Shown here: positions 31,349-39,102 of the stretch, piece by piece
Numbering within the stretch: position 1 is the first letter of the stretch
Layout: each line of letters begins with the position of its first letter
Origin: Candidatus Bilophila faecipullorum
GTDB lineage: Bacteria; Desulfobacterota; Desulfovibrionia; Desulfovibrionales; Desulfovibrionaceae
DNA length: 56,144 bases
NCBI GenBank assembly: GCA_944326695.1
Contig: CALVEZ010000024.1
Location: 1-56,144, forward strand
Reading direction: 5' to 3'
Program-made: the position numbers and the translations under genes
The notes under the pieces: model-generated
What the model saw: only the letters and a program-made list of their open reading frames with translations
The model's database searches: none
What the model was told of the DNA's origin: nothing

Positions 31349-31358
31349 CGTGTGCCAG

Positions 31359-31413
31359 CCTCGGTAACCCTCCTTCCCGCCGGGATTGGCCCGGCGGGTT
31401 TAAACCGCCGAGG
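31359..31413 (+). promoter_or_regulatory. Structured holin leader hiding the ribosome site
   Basis: Inner hairpin CCCGCCGGG/CCCGGCGGG (31376-31384, 31390-31398) is enclosed by CCTCGG (31359-31364) pairing with CCGAGG (31408-31413). The outer 3' arm contains GAGG, the only ribosome site for the ATG at 31419. Confidence 0.5.
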
Positions 31414-31418
31414 TCGCC

Positions 31419-31781
31419 ATGAAGTTTCTGAAGTCTCTTTTCTCCTCCCGCCGCTGGTTCGCACTGGCGCTGCTGGCCACCGTCTGTCTGTCCGTTTTAC
31501 TTGTCCTTTTCGCTCCGCAGCAGGCCCCCGTGGTCCACTACAAGCTGACGCTTGTCCTCCTTGCTGGTCTTGTCCTGTACCTGCTTGATTACGTGCTTTT
31601 CCCGTTCGCATCCCCAGATTCGTACCTTGTCGACGACTGGCGCAAGGCCCCCGATGCCGACAGGCCGGATGACGCGGACTACCCAATCGTGGAGGGATAC
31701 CGGCAGGTCTTTTGTATCGCCATGCTTCGTCGTGCCATCATCATCGGCTGCGGGATGCTGGCCGTGGGACTGGGGCTGTAG
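31419..31781 (+). CDS. Putative holin
   Basis: 120 residues with membrane segments at about 13-32, 41-62 and 100-120 and a charged loop between (VDDWRKAPDADRPDDADYP). First gene of the lysis cassette, immediately before the murein-degrading enzyme. Holins form the lethal membrane lesion that sets lysis time. Assignment rests on topology and position. Confidence 0.68.
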   Translation: MKFLKSLFSSRRWFALALLATVCLSVLLVLFAPQQAPVVHYKLTLVLLAGLVLYLLDYVLFPFASPDSYLVDDWRKAPDADRPDDADYPIVEGYRQVFCIAMLRRAIIIGCGMLAVGLGL

Positions 31782-31783
31782 CC

Positions 31784-32578
31784 ATGAGCGCCAGACAGTA
31801 TCTGTCCCGCATATGGGAGCTGGCGTTGCCTCACGCCAAGACCATGCTGGCGGTGCTTTGGAGATGGCTGAAGGGCTGGCCGGACTTCCTCCTGCTCGAA
31901 TGCGCCAAAGGGTATCCCTACTTCCGCGCAGGATTCTGGTTTGTCCTTGGCGGCATCTGTGCGCTGTCGCTCGTTATTTTGTGTTGCCACGCGAGCCACG
32001 CCGCCGAGGTCAAGATTCCCCGCGCCGCCCTCCAGTACCGCTCCGAGCTGATCCGCGCCTCGCGGATGGTCTGGGGGCTGGATGCGCCTGTGGCCGTCTT
32101 CGCGGCGCAGATTCACACCGAGAGCTGGTGGAAGAACGGCACAGTGTCTTCGGCGGGGGCGCAGGGGCTGGCGCAGTTCATGCCGTCCACGGCGAAGTGG
32201 CTCCAGCGGGCGGCCCCGGAGACGGGCTCTCCCGCGCCCTTTGATCCACGCTGGTCGCTGCGGGCCTGCGTGACCTACGACAAGTACCTTTTCGACCGCA
32301 TCGCACCGCGCCGAGGCAAGTCTCTCACCGAGTGGAACCGCATGGCCTTCACCCTGTCCGGGTACAACGGTGGCCTTGGCTGGACGAACCGCGACCGCAC
32401 CAAGGCCCTGCAGTCCGGCCTTGATCCGGACATCTGGTTCGGACACGTCGAGCAGGCAAACGCGGGCCGCAGGATCAGCGCGAAGCGGGAAAACCAGCGA
32501 TATGTGCAGCTTATCATGCGCGAGCGCCAGCAAGTCTACATCAAGTCCGGATGGGGCAGTGGTGTAACTAATGAGTAA
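31784..32578 (+). CDS. Membrane-anchored lytic transglycosylase endolysin
   Basis: 264 residues. Transmembrane segment at about 48-68, then a soluble-transglycosylase domain: catalytic E113 in HTES, GAQGLAQFMP at 125-134, and SGYNGG at 192-197. It cleaves murein with anhydro-muramic product. The N-terminal anchor suggests export without a dedicated peptidase cut. The ATG at 31784 follows the holin stop by two bases. Confidence 0.9.
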   Translation: MSARQYLSRIWELALPHAKTMLAVLWRWLKGWPDFLLLECAKGYPYFRAGFWFVLGGICALSLVILCCHASHAAEVKIPRAALQYRSELIRASRMVWGLDAPVAVFAAQIHTESWWKNGTVSSAGAQGLAQFMPSTAKWLQRAAPETGSPAPFDPRWSLRACVTYDKYLFDRIAPRRGKSLTEWNRMAFTLSGYNGGLGWTNRDRTKALQSGLDPDIWFGHVEQANAGRRISAKRENQRYVQLIMRERQQVYIKSGWGSGVTNE

Positions 32579-32969
32579 AATCGGGATGATCGCCGCGTTT
32601 GTCCTCTGCTGTGGATTGATCACATGGGGCTATGTACGGGGAAGCAGAGACGCCTCCGCCGAGTACGCCGCGTTGATAGCCAAGGAAAAGGATGCCCATG
32701 CGGAAACGAAGAAGGCGCTCGAAGCCGCCCTTGCGACGGGCATCGGCTGGAAGGCTGCTTATGAGGAGATGGAAAGCTCGGCGGCGGCCTATCGGGATAC
32801 GGCTGAAGCCTGCCTTGTCCGGGAAAAGGACTGGCGCGCCGCCGTGGAGCGTCAGGAGTCCGTCCTGCGCGAGGCTTCCAGCCGCGCCCGGACTCCCGAG
32901 GAGCGAGACCATGTCGTGGATGATGCGACGCGCCGCAAAGCTGCTGCTCTTCTCAACGCTGCTTGGTAG
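32571..32969 (+). CDS. Inner-membrane spanin (Rz-like)
   Basis: 132 residues: N-terminal transmembrane helix (about 5-22), then a long Ala/Glu/Lys coiled coil (30-115). Rz-type spanins bridge the periplasm to an outer-membrane lipoprotein partner and fuse the membranes at lysis. Its 3' end overlaps the lipoprotein gene in another frame. Confidence 0.83.
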   Translation: MSKIGMIAAFVLCCGLITWGYVRGSRDASAEYAALIAKEKDAHAETKKALEAALATGIGWKAAYEEMESSAAAYRDTAEACLVREKDWRAAVERQESVLREASSRARTPEERDHVVDDATRRKAAALLNAAW

Positions 32970-33246
32970 CCTGTTGCTTGTGGCCGGATGCGCGGAGCGT
33001 CTCCCGGAGCTGCCGCCCGCCCCGCGCATCATGCTAGCGCGGGATTGCCCGGCCCCGGAGCGGCCTGATTTGCCGCCGGTTGATGGGGAACTGCCGTTTG
33101 ATGCGCCGGAGAATGTTTCGGCGCTCATGCGGCGGGATGCGATTTTAAAACGTTATGCCGAGGGGTTGGAGGCCGCCGTCGACTGCTACCACAAGGCGAA
33201 AAAGGAGGACTCCGATGCCCGTGGAACAGATACCACAGTTGATTGA
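32911..33246 (+). CDS. Outer-membrane spanin lipoprotein (Rz1-like)
   Basis: 111 residues. Signal sequence with lipobox LVAGC (Cys27) followed by a Pro-rich segment (ERLPELPPAP, CPAPERPDLPPVDG), as in Rz1. It begins inside the Rz-like gene, the embedded/overlapping arrangement of spanin pairs. GAGGAGCGAG precedes the ATG at 32911. Confidence 0.85.
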   Translation: MSWMMRRAAKLLLFSTLLGSLLLVAGCAERLPELPPAPRIMLARDCPAPERPDLPPVDGELPFDAPENVSALMRRDAILKRYAEGLEAAVDCYHKAKKEDSDARGTDTTVD

Positions 33247-33709
33247 GGCACTGGCTTCCATCGCCGGGATTTTGCGGCAGCTCGGTGTGCCGGGACTTGT
33301 AGCGCTGGTGCTGGCTGGCCCCGCTGCAGTGCTGATCGTGATACTTGTCCTCGATCATCTCAGGACACGGCACACGGACACACGAGCCGCCCGCCACCGT
33401 GCCGACATGGAGCGCATGTTCTATGAATATCGAAAGGATATGGAGGCTCGTAACGCAGAGACGCTGGCTCTTGTCGAGCAGCACCGCGCCGATACGCAGG
33501 CCATCCTGCGCGACTTTGGTGAAAAGCACGCACAGGTGACGCAATATTACCGCGATAATGTTGAACTTGTGAAGGGGTATCAGCGCATGACGGCTGATTT
33601 CTGTGATGTCGTCGTGAACAATACCCGGGCGATGGAACGCATCGCAAACATGAGCGAAGTCAATATGTTCTGTCCAATGGCACGCGAAGCGGCCACGGGG
33701 CACAAATAG
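33215..33709 (+). CDS. Membrane protein with long coiled coil
   Basis: 164 residues: a transmembrane segment at about 25-48 (VPGLVALVLAGPAAVLIVIL), then a periplasmic or cytoplasmic coiled coil rich in Arg/Glu/His. It starts inside the spanin lipoprotein gene, after AAAGGAGG. It may be an additional lysis or exclusion factor; no family recognised. Confidence 0.62.
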   Translation: MPVEQIPQLIEALASIAGILRQLGVPGLVALVLAGPAAVLIVILVLDHLRTRHTDTRAARHRADMERMFYEYRKDMEARNAETLALVEQHRADTQAILRDFGEKHAQVTQYYRDNVELVKGYQRMTADFCDVVVNNTRAMERIANMSEVNMFCPMAREAATGHK

Positions 33710-33717
33710 GAGAGCGT

Positions 33718-33960
33718 ATGAGCGAGAGAACCGAGAATCTGGGACGGCGCGTGGAGCTGAGGCGGGAACGGCAGCGACTCACTGCGGAATGCGATGGGTT
33801 GCGTGGGCTTTTGCGCCGCCAGCTTCCGCTGGATGAAGAGGTGGATGATCTGGATGGCGAGGGGATTTTCAATGCGGCGCTCGCGTTGCGGCAGAGCCTC
33901 ATGGAGCTTTCCGGCATCAACAGGAGGCTCGCCGTTCTGAACCGCGAGCTTGGCGATTAG
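33718..33960 (+). CDS. Small coiled-coil protein
   Basis: 80 residues, Arg/Leu/Glu-rich helix-loop-helix (RRVELRRERQRLTAECDGLR). AGGAGAGC precedes the ATG. Similar small proteins occur before the terminase genes of Mu-like phages. Function unknown. Confidence 0.6.
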   Translation: MSERTENLGRRVELRRERQRLTAECDGLRGLLRRQLPLDEEVDDLDGEGIFNAALALRQSLMELSGINRRLAVLNRELGD

Positions 33961-33971
33961 GGAGGTATGTC

Positions 33972-34226
33972 ATGGAAGTCTATGTCGTTGATGAGCCCAT
34001 TCCTGACCGTATCCGTCCTGTAGAAAAGCAGATCGGCGAGCTGCGGGTGACGGCGGAGGCCCTGCAGGACTACATCCGTACAGTCTTATACATCAACGAT
34101 GCCGTTGAGGACGTTGACGCGGCCAAGCTGGTTTACGCGGCGAGCGCCTTCGCATCGATCTCCGACTTGCTGCGGGAGCGACTCGCCAAGCTCGATTCCC
34201 TGCGGGGGCTCATGAATGGGCGCTGA
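33972..34226 (+). CDS. Small hypothetical protein before terminase
   Basis: 84 residues, helical with acidic segments (YINDAVEDVDAAKLVYAASA). It shares the acidic-then-helical design of the preceding gene product, perhaps by duplication. It overlaps the small-terminase gene. Confidence 0.6.
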   Translation: MEVYVVDEPIPDRIRPVEKQIGELRVTAEALQDYIRTVLYINDAVEDVDAAKLVYAASAFASISDLLRERLAKLDSLRGLMNGR

Positions 34227-34824
34227 GTACGATGCCGACACCCGCTGGCGGGCGATGGAGCTGTACTGCGCGGACAGGCTGACCTTCGCGCAGGTGTCCG
34301 AGGCCACGGGCATCGCGGACTCCACGCTGCGGCGCTGGGCTGATGCTTATCAGTGGCGCGAGCGCCGGGAGGAGCTTGCCAAGGCCGAGGCCGACATCCG
34401 CATCGACACCATCCGGAGTCGCGCCGCTATTCTAAAGCACCTGCTCGAAGCGGAGGACGGCAAAGCTGCCTCCCAGATCGCCTTTGCCGTGGCCAGTCTC
34501 GGGAATCTGGAGCTGCAGTACCAGAAAGCCTTGCTCGCCGGGGAGATCGCCAACCCCGCCAAGCCGGAAAAATCCGTGAAGGTGTCTAGTCGCGCCGAGG
34601 CCATCGCCGTACTGAAGCAGGCCGTGGAAGACAAGCTCGGCCTGCTTCTCTCGGACAAGAAGTACGTCACGAGCGACAGCGTCACCGACGTCGCCAAGTG
34701 TCTCGCGCTGGTGCAGGAGCTGGAGGCTACGTTGCCCAAGGAAGAGGCCGATGTGGCGAAGCACGGCGGGGTATCCGCCGATATTGCCGAACGACTGGAT
34801 AAAGCGTTGGGGTTGGTTAAATGA
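34216..34824 (+). CDS. Small terminase subunit (DUF1804/Mu gp27-like position)
   Basis: 202 residues. N-terminal HTH (LTFAQVSEATGIADSTLRRW, about 23-42), helical oligomerisation part, and an acidic C-terminus. It should recognise phage DNA for packaging. Overlaps the large terminase by ATGA. Confidence 0.82.
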   Translation: MGAEYDADTRWRAMELYCADRLTFAQVSEATGIADSTLRRWADAYQWRERREELAKAEADIRIDTIRSRAAILKHLLEAEDGKAASQIAFAVASLGNLELQYQKALLAGEIANPAKPEKSVKVSSRAEAIAVLKQAVEDKLGLLLSDKKYVTSDSVTDVAKCLALVQELEATLPKEEADVAKHGGVSADIAERLDKALGLVK

Positions 34825-36296
34825 GCGAATTGGGCGTGTTGTTGCCGTATCAGCGTAGGTGGGTGCTTGACGAATCAACCGTCACCGTGTGGGAGAAGTC
34901 CCGCCGCATTGGTGCTTCTTATGCAGAGGCGCTGAAGTCCGTGCGCTTCGCCATGCGCAACCGCGACGCCGGAGGGCAGAGCACATACTACCTCTCCTAT
35001 AATAAAGAGATGACGCAACAGTTTGTGAAGGACGCCGCGTATTGGGCAAAAATCCTCCATGCGGCAGTCAGCGACACGGAAGAACTGGTGCTGCGGAACC
35101 CCGATGGGGACATCACCGTCTACCGCATCCGCTTCGCTTCCGGCTTCGACATCTGGGGACTGCCGTCCGAGCCACGTTCCCTGCGTTCGAAGCAGGGGCG
35201 GGTCATCATTGATGAAGCCGCCTTCGTCGATGATCTTGCCGAGCTGGTTAAAGCTGCGATGGCGCTGCTCATGTGGGGCGGTTCCGTCTCGATCCTTTCC
35301 ACGCATAACGGCGAGGACAACGCCTTCAACGAACTGCTCAAGGACATCCGGGTGGGGAAGCGCGACTACTCCCTGCACCGAACGACGCTGGACGACGCCC
35401 TCGTCGACGGCCTGTATCGTAAGATATGTCAGTCGCAGGGAAAGCCGTGGACGAGGGAGGCGGAAGAGCGCTGGCGGGAACGGCTTATCGCCGACTACGG
35501 TGAAGGCGCGGATGAAGAGCTTTTCTGCATCCCGAACCGCTCATCCGGCGCGTACCTGACCTCGGCGATGATCGAGGCGTGTATGTTCGACGGCGTTCCC
35601 GTCATCACATGGACGCCTCCCGCCGAGGACTTTGTGGACTGGTCCCTGCTGGCCGCTGAAGCGGTGACAAAGCAGTGGCTGCGCGAATACGTCGATCCGC
35701 TGCTGGCGGAACTTCCCGCCGAGCGCTGTCATTTTGTGGGCGGCGACTTCGGGCGCTCGAGTGACCTTTCAGTTTTCTGGCCGATTACCGAGCGGGTCGA
35801 TCTGACGCTGGCCACGCCGTTTGCGGTTGAGCTGCGGAACTGTCCTTACCGCACGCAACAGCACATCCTCTTCCACATACTAGACGCGCTGCCTCGATTT
35901 TCCGGGCTGGCGCTCGATGCCCGGGGCAACGGCTCTGCGCTCGCGGAGTTCGCACGGCAGGAATATGGGCCAGAGCAGGTAGAAGAGGTCATGATCTCTG
36001 AGAACTGGTACCGCGAGACTATGCCAAAGCTGAAAAGCCGCATCGAAGACAAGACGGTCACCCTGCCGAAGAACGCTGATGTGCTGTCCGACCTGCGCTC
36101 CCTTCGCGTGGTCAAGGGCGTGGCCCGCGTGCCGGACACCCGGAGCAAGGACGCCACGGGGAAGCGCCACGGCGACGCTGCCGTCGCGCTGGCGATGGCC
36201 ATCCACGCCCGGGAGAAGCTGGGCGGCGTCGAGCCGTGGAGCTGCGAGACCGTGGATGTGCTCGCTGGCCAGAGGTTTTCTTTCGAAGGATTCTAG
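34821..36296 (+). CDS. Large terminase, Mu gp28-like
   Basis: 491 residues. ATPase with a Walker A-like SRRIGASYA at about 25-33 and Walker B VIIDEAAF at about 129-136, then STHNGEDNAFNELL (coupling motif). RNase H-type nuclease with GGDFGRSSDLSVFW and LALDARGNGSALAE. This is the Mu gp28 pattern. It packages host-flanked Mu-like DNA by headful cutting. Confidence 0.9.
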   Translation: MSELGVLLPYQRRWVLDESTVTVWEKSRRIGASYAEALKSVRFAMRNRDAGGQSTYYLSYNKEMTQQFVKDAAYWAKILHAAVSDTEELVLRNPDGDITVYRIRFASGFDIWGLPSEPRSLRSKQGRVIIDEAAFVDDLAELVKAAMALLMWGGSVSILSTHNGEDNAFNELLKDIRVGKRDYSLHRTTLDDALVDGLYRKICQSQGKPWTREAEERWRERLIADYGEGADEELFCIPNRSSGAYLTSAMIEACMFDGVPVITWTPPAEDFVDWSLLAAEAVTKQWLREYVDPLLAELPAERCHFVGGDFGRSSDLSVFWPITERVDLTLATPFAVELRNCPYRTQQHILFHILDALPRFSGLALDARGNGSALAEFARQEYGPEQVEEVMISENWYRETMPKLKSRIEDKTVTLPKNADVLSDLRSLRVVKGVARVPDTRSKDATGKRHGDAAVALAMAIHAREKLGGVEPWSCETVDVLAGQRFSFEGF

Positions 36297-36324
36297 CATG
36301 AGCGATGCAGTATGATGCCATAAA

Positions 36325-36356
36325 AGAAGGGCCCCGAAAGGGGCCTTTCTTTTTTA
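36325..36356. terminator. Terminator after the gp28-like gene
   Basis: GGCCCC-gaaa-GGGGCC extended by AAGAA/TTCTT pairing, then a T-run. Between the terminase stop and this hairpin lies an ATG with only five codons (36299-36316). The hairpin also faces the 3' end of the leftward AT-rich gene. Confidence 0.85.
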
Positions 36357-37349
36357 GATAGTATCATCGTAAAGCTGATCAATTATCATTTGAAATTGGT
36401 TTTTATAATTAAGGTAAATTTGTTCGAATCTCTTTTCGGCTATATTATCAATATAGGTATATACTTTTTGTAATGTTTCAATTCTATATGTGCCTTTATT
36501 ACTAGTATCATCTTCAGCGTAAATTTTTTCAACATCATTAATTAATTGTATTAATAAATATTTTAATTCCAAATGAATGGATAGTTTTTTTAATGAATGG
36601 ATATTTTCTATCTTTTTATCATAAATTAAAGATAGTTTTATAACGCTTTCTTCAGGTAAATAATCTAAGAAGTGAGGATTGTTTTTATATTTATGTATAT
36701 TTTTCTTCATTATTTCATATACTGATGGAATTTTATTGATTTCAATTAAAGTATATTCTTTATTATTAGTTTTCGCTATTTTATTAATATTTGAAATTGT
36801 ACCAAAAAAATCCATAAGTGTATCGAGGAGCAATGAGGATACATAGATATATTTTTCTTTTTTATATATTATATCTATATATTTCTTATCGTTTATAGAG
36901 AATTTTATATTTAAATCTTTTAGTTTTTGATTTAAAATGACATTTTCTTTTTCTAAACGAGTATTATTTAATATCAATTTATCTCTTATAAATTCATAAC
37001 TTTTTATATCATTATTTAGCTTTTCTATTTTTTGGATTTTTTCTTCTATATCTTTTTTCTTATTTTTAATCTCGATATCATAAAATGTCATAATAGCATT
37101 TTTAGTAGATATATCATTTTTTAAGTTCGAATTTATATCATTTAGTTCAGATATTCTCTTTTCACTGTTTGAAATTTCCAAAAAATACTTTATAGAGTCC
37201 ATATTTTGCCATAATGTTATAATCGCTATTAGTGCAAGAACAATTGTAGCAATATGCGATCCACATTCTAGTATAGATTTAAAACCAAATCCTTTTATTG
37301 ATTTGATTTTATGTAAGACACAATAAATGAATAATTTAATATTTTTCAT
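36354..37349 (-). CDS. AT-rich membrane coiled-coil cargo gene
   Basis: 331 residues, Lys/Ile/Asn-rich, with codon use and base content far more AT-rich than the phage around it. One transmembrane helix at about 30-48, then a coiled coil (about 58-165: ELNDINSNLKNDI, EEKIQKIEKLNNDI) and a helical C-terminal domain. It reads against the late genes, between terminase and portal, with AGGA seven bases before the ATG. No family recognised. The features fit a recently acquired lysogenic-conversion gene, perhaps exclusion or defence. Confidence 0.82.
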   Translation of the reverse strand: MKNIKLFIYCVLHKIKSIKGFGFKSILECGSHIATIVLALIAIITLWQNMDSIKYFLEISNSEKRISELNDINSNLKNDISTKNAIMTFYDIEIKNKKKDIEEKIQKIEKLNNDIKSYEFIRDKLILNNTRLEKENVILNQKLKDLNIKFSINDKKYIDIIYKKEKYIYVSSLLLDTLMDFFGTISNINKIAKTNNKEYTLIEINKIPSVYEIMKKNIHKYKNNPHFLDYLPEESVIKLSLIYDKKIENIHSLKKLSIHLELKYLLIQLINDVEKIYAEDDTSNKGTYRIETLQKVYTYIDNIAEKRFEQIYLNYKNQFQMIIDQLYDDTI

Positions 37350-37449
37350 AAAATATCCTATATTTTCTTTCTACCATAAGTTTTTTTTTAATGTTTTTCT
37401 ATCTCGCGTTAACTACCTAATATCCCATAGTTTTGATGGGAATTTCTTT

Positions 37450-37497
37450 GCATAGAGTGCGAGGATTCCGGCAAAACCTCCGGTCTTCCGTCAATAT
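37450..37497 (+). promoter_or_regulatory. Late promoter element 2 (portal and head operon)
   Basis: GCATAGAGTGCGAGGATTCC begins at 37450; -10-like CAATAT at 37492-37497, the same distance as in the other three copies. It restarts late transcription after the AT-rich insertion. Confidence 0.68.
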
Positions 37498-37518
37498 GAC
37501 GGGGATCGGAGGTTTTTT
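37473..37518 (+). terminator. Terminator hairpin overlapping late promoter 2 and the portal ribosome site
   Basis: AAAACCTCCG (37473-37482) pairs with CGGAGGTTTT (37507-37516), with an inner CCGTC/GACGG stem whose loop holds the late -10. A T-run ends at the portal ATG. The 3' arm contains GGAGG, the portal ribosome site. Confidence 0.7.
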
Positions 37519-39102
37519 ATGGTAGACGGACTTTATCTCGCCGACGGCACGTTCCGGCCCTTTTCCATCGAATCGCTGACAACAGAGCTGGCCACGCGCC
37601 AGAACGCCGGTCTTTTTCTCGGCGACGTGGGCGGATGGCTCATGCAGTTACCCGATCCTGATCCCGTGCTCCGCAAGCGGGGCGAGGATGCCGAAGTGCT
37701 TATGGAGCTGTCGGCGGACGATCAGGTGACCGCCGCAATGTTGGCCCGCAAGTATCGGGTACTGAACTGCCCTCACTACAGCTTCCGCGCCGGAGCGAAG
37801 GATGGCGAGCAGCCCGATGCGAAGGCCACCCTCGTTTATGAGCGTCTGATGTCGGACTTGGAGCGCACGAACATGCGCGTGCTGATCTCAGGCATTCTCG
37901 ACGCGCCCTTTTTCGGCATGACGCCGCTGGAACTCATCTGGGACTTCACGGCGGGCTGGTGGCATCTGAAGGACATCAAGCCCCGCCCCTACCATTGGTT
38001 CGCTTTTGACCAGAAGAACAACCCCCTCTTCCGGGGGGCCTACGGCTGGGCCAGCGCCGATCCGAAGCTGCTGGAGCCGGGGAAAGTCGTCATCGCCGTC
38101 CACCAGCCGACCTATGACAACCCCTACGGCCTGCGCCTGCTTTCCCGCTGCCTCTGGCCCGTGGCCTTCAAGCGCGGCGGACTGCAATTCTACGCAAAGT
38201 TCGTCGAGCGGCACGGGCTGCCGTGGGTCGTGGGTAGTGCCTCTGCCAAGGCCGAAGCGAGCGACAAACGTGACATGGCGGCGGGGCTCGCCCGGATGGT
38301 ACAGGACTGCGTTGCCGTCATTCCCGCCGGAGCGGACGTCAAGCTCCTCAGCTCCGGGACGGCGCAGGGCCAGCTCCATGAGGATTTCCTTGCCCGGCAG
38401 GATCGGGCCATCTCTAAGGTGCTCATGGGGCAGACCCTGACAATCGAGACGGACGGCAAGAACAGTCTCGCGGCCACGGAAGCACACAAGGGTGTCGCGG
38501 ACGACATCGCGGACTCCGACAAGGCGATGGTCGCCGACGTCTTTAACGAAATCTGCTGGCTCTATGCGCGGTTGAACGCCGAGGAATCCGTCCTCGCCCC
38601 ACTATTCAGCTACGAGGAACCCGAAGACCTGAACAGCCGGGCCGATCTCGATGCCAAGCTCAAGAGCATGGGCGTCAAGTGGCTTCGTGCCCATTTCGAG
38701 AACGACTACAGCCTGAAGCCCGAAGAGTTCGAGCTTGAAGGGGAGGGAGAGCCCGTAGCGGCCCCGGCTTCTTCTGAAGCGCCGGAGTCGGATGCCCCAG
38801 AAGTTGACTTCGCAGCCTCTTCCGGACGCACCCTGGCCGAAGATGCACAAGAGCGGCTTGATGCTGTCCTAGCCAAGCATCTGCCGGAGGCACTGAAGGC
38901 CAATCGCAAGTTCGTCAGCCAACTTGAGAAGATCGTCGAGGGCGCCACAACATTTGAAGAACTGGAACTGGAGCTGGCCACGCTGTTGTCTGGCGAGGTG
39001 GAGTCGTCGGAATTCGAAGACCTTATGGCCCGCTGCATGTCAGGGGTCTCCGGATATGGTGCCGCCGCTGTGAACGCGGAAGCGGAGGCCGACGATGCCT
39101 GA
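37519..39102 (+). CDS. Portal protein, Mu gp29-like (DUF935)
   Basis: 527 residues with DUF935 landmarks: ILDAPFFGMTPLELIWDF, the KPRPYHWFAFD block, VAFKRGGLQFYAKFVERHGLP, and GQTLTIETDGKNSLAATEAH. The C-terminal ~110 residues are acidic and variable. It forms the DNA gate and head nucleus. Very short leader with GGAGG at 37508-37512. Confidence 0.92.
   Translation: MVDGLYLADGTFRPFSIESLTTELATRQNAGLFLGDVGGWLMQLPDPDPVLRKRGEDAEVLMELSADDQVTAAMLARKYRVLNCPHYSFRAGAKDGEQPDAKATLVYERLMSDLERTNMRVLISGILDAPFFGMTPLELIWDFTAGWWHLKDIKPRPYHWFAFDQKNNPLFRGAYGWASADPKLLEPGKVVIAVHQPTYDNPYGLRLLSRCLWPVAFKRGGLQFYAKFVERHGLPWVVGSASAKAEASDKRDMAAGLARMVQDCVAVIPAGADVKLLSSGTAQGQLHEDFLARQDRAISKVLMGQTLTIETDGKNSLAATEAHKGVADDIADSDKAMVADVFNEICWLYARLNAEESVLAPLFSYEEPEDLNSRADLDAKLKSMGVKWLRAHFENDYSLKPEEFELEGEGEPVAAPASSEAPESDAPEVDFAASSGRTLAEDAQERLDAVLAKHLPEALKANRKFVSQLEKIVEGATTFEELELELATLLSGEVESSEFEDLMARCMSGVSGYGAAAVNAEAEADDA

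Noticed and set aside
33985..34000. Third hammerhead core (TTGATGAG)
   Set aside because: C3 is replaced by T and no GAAA/stem III partner is nearby.
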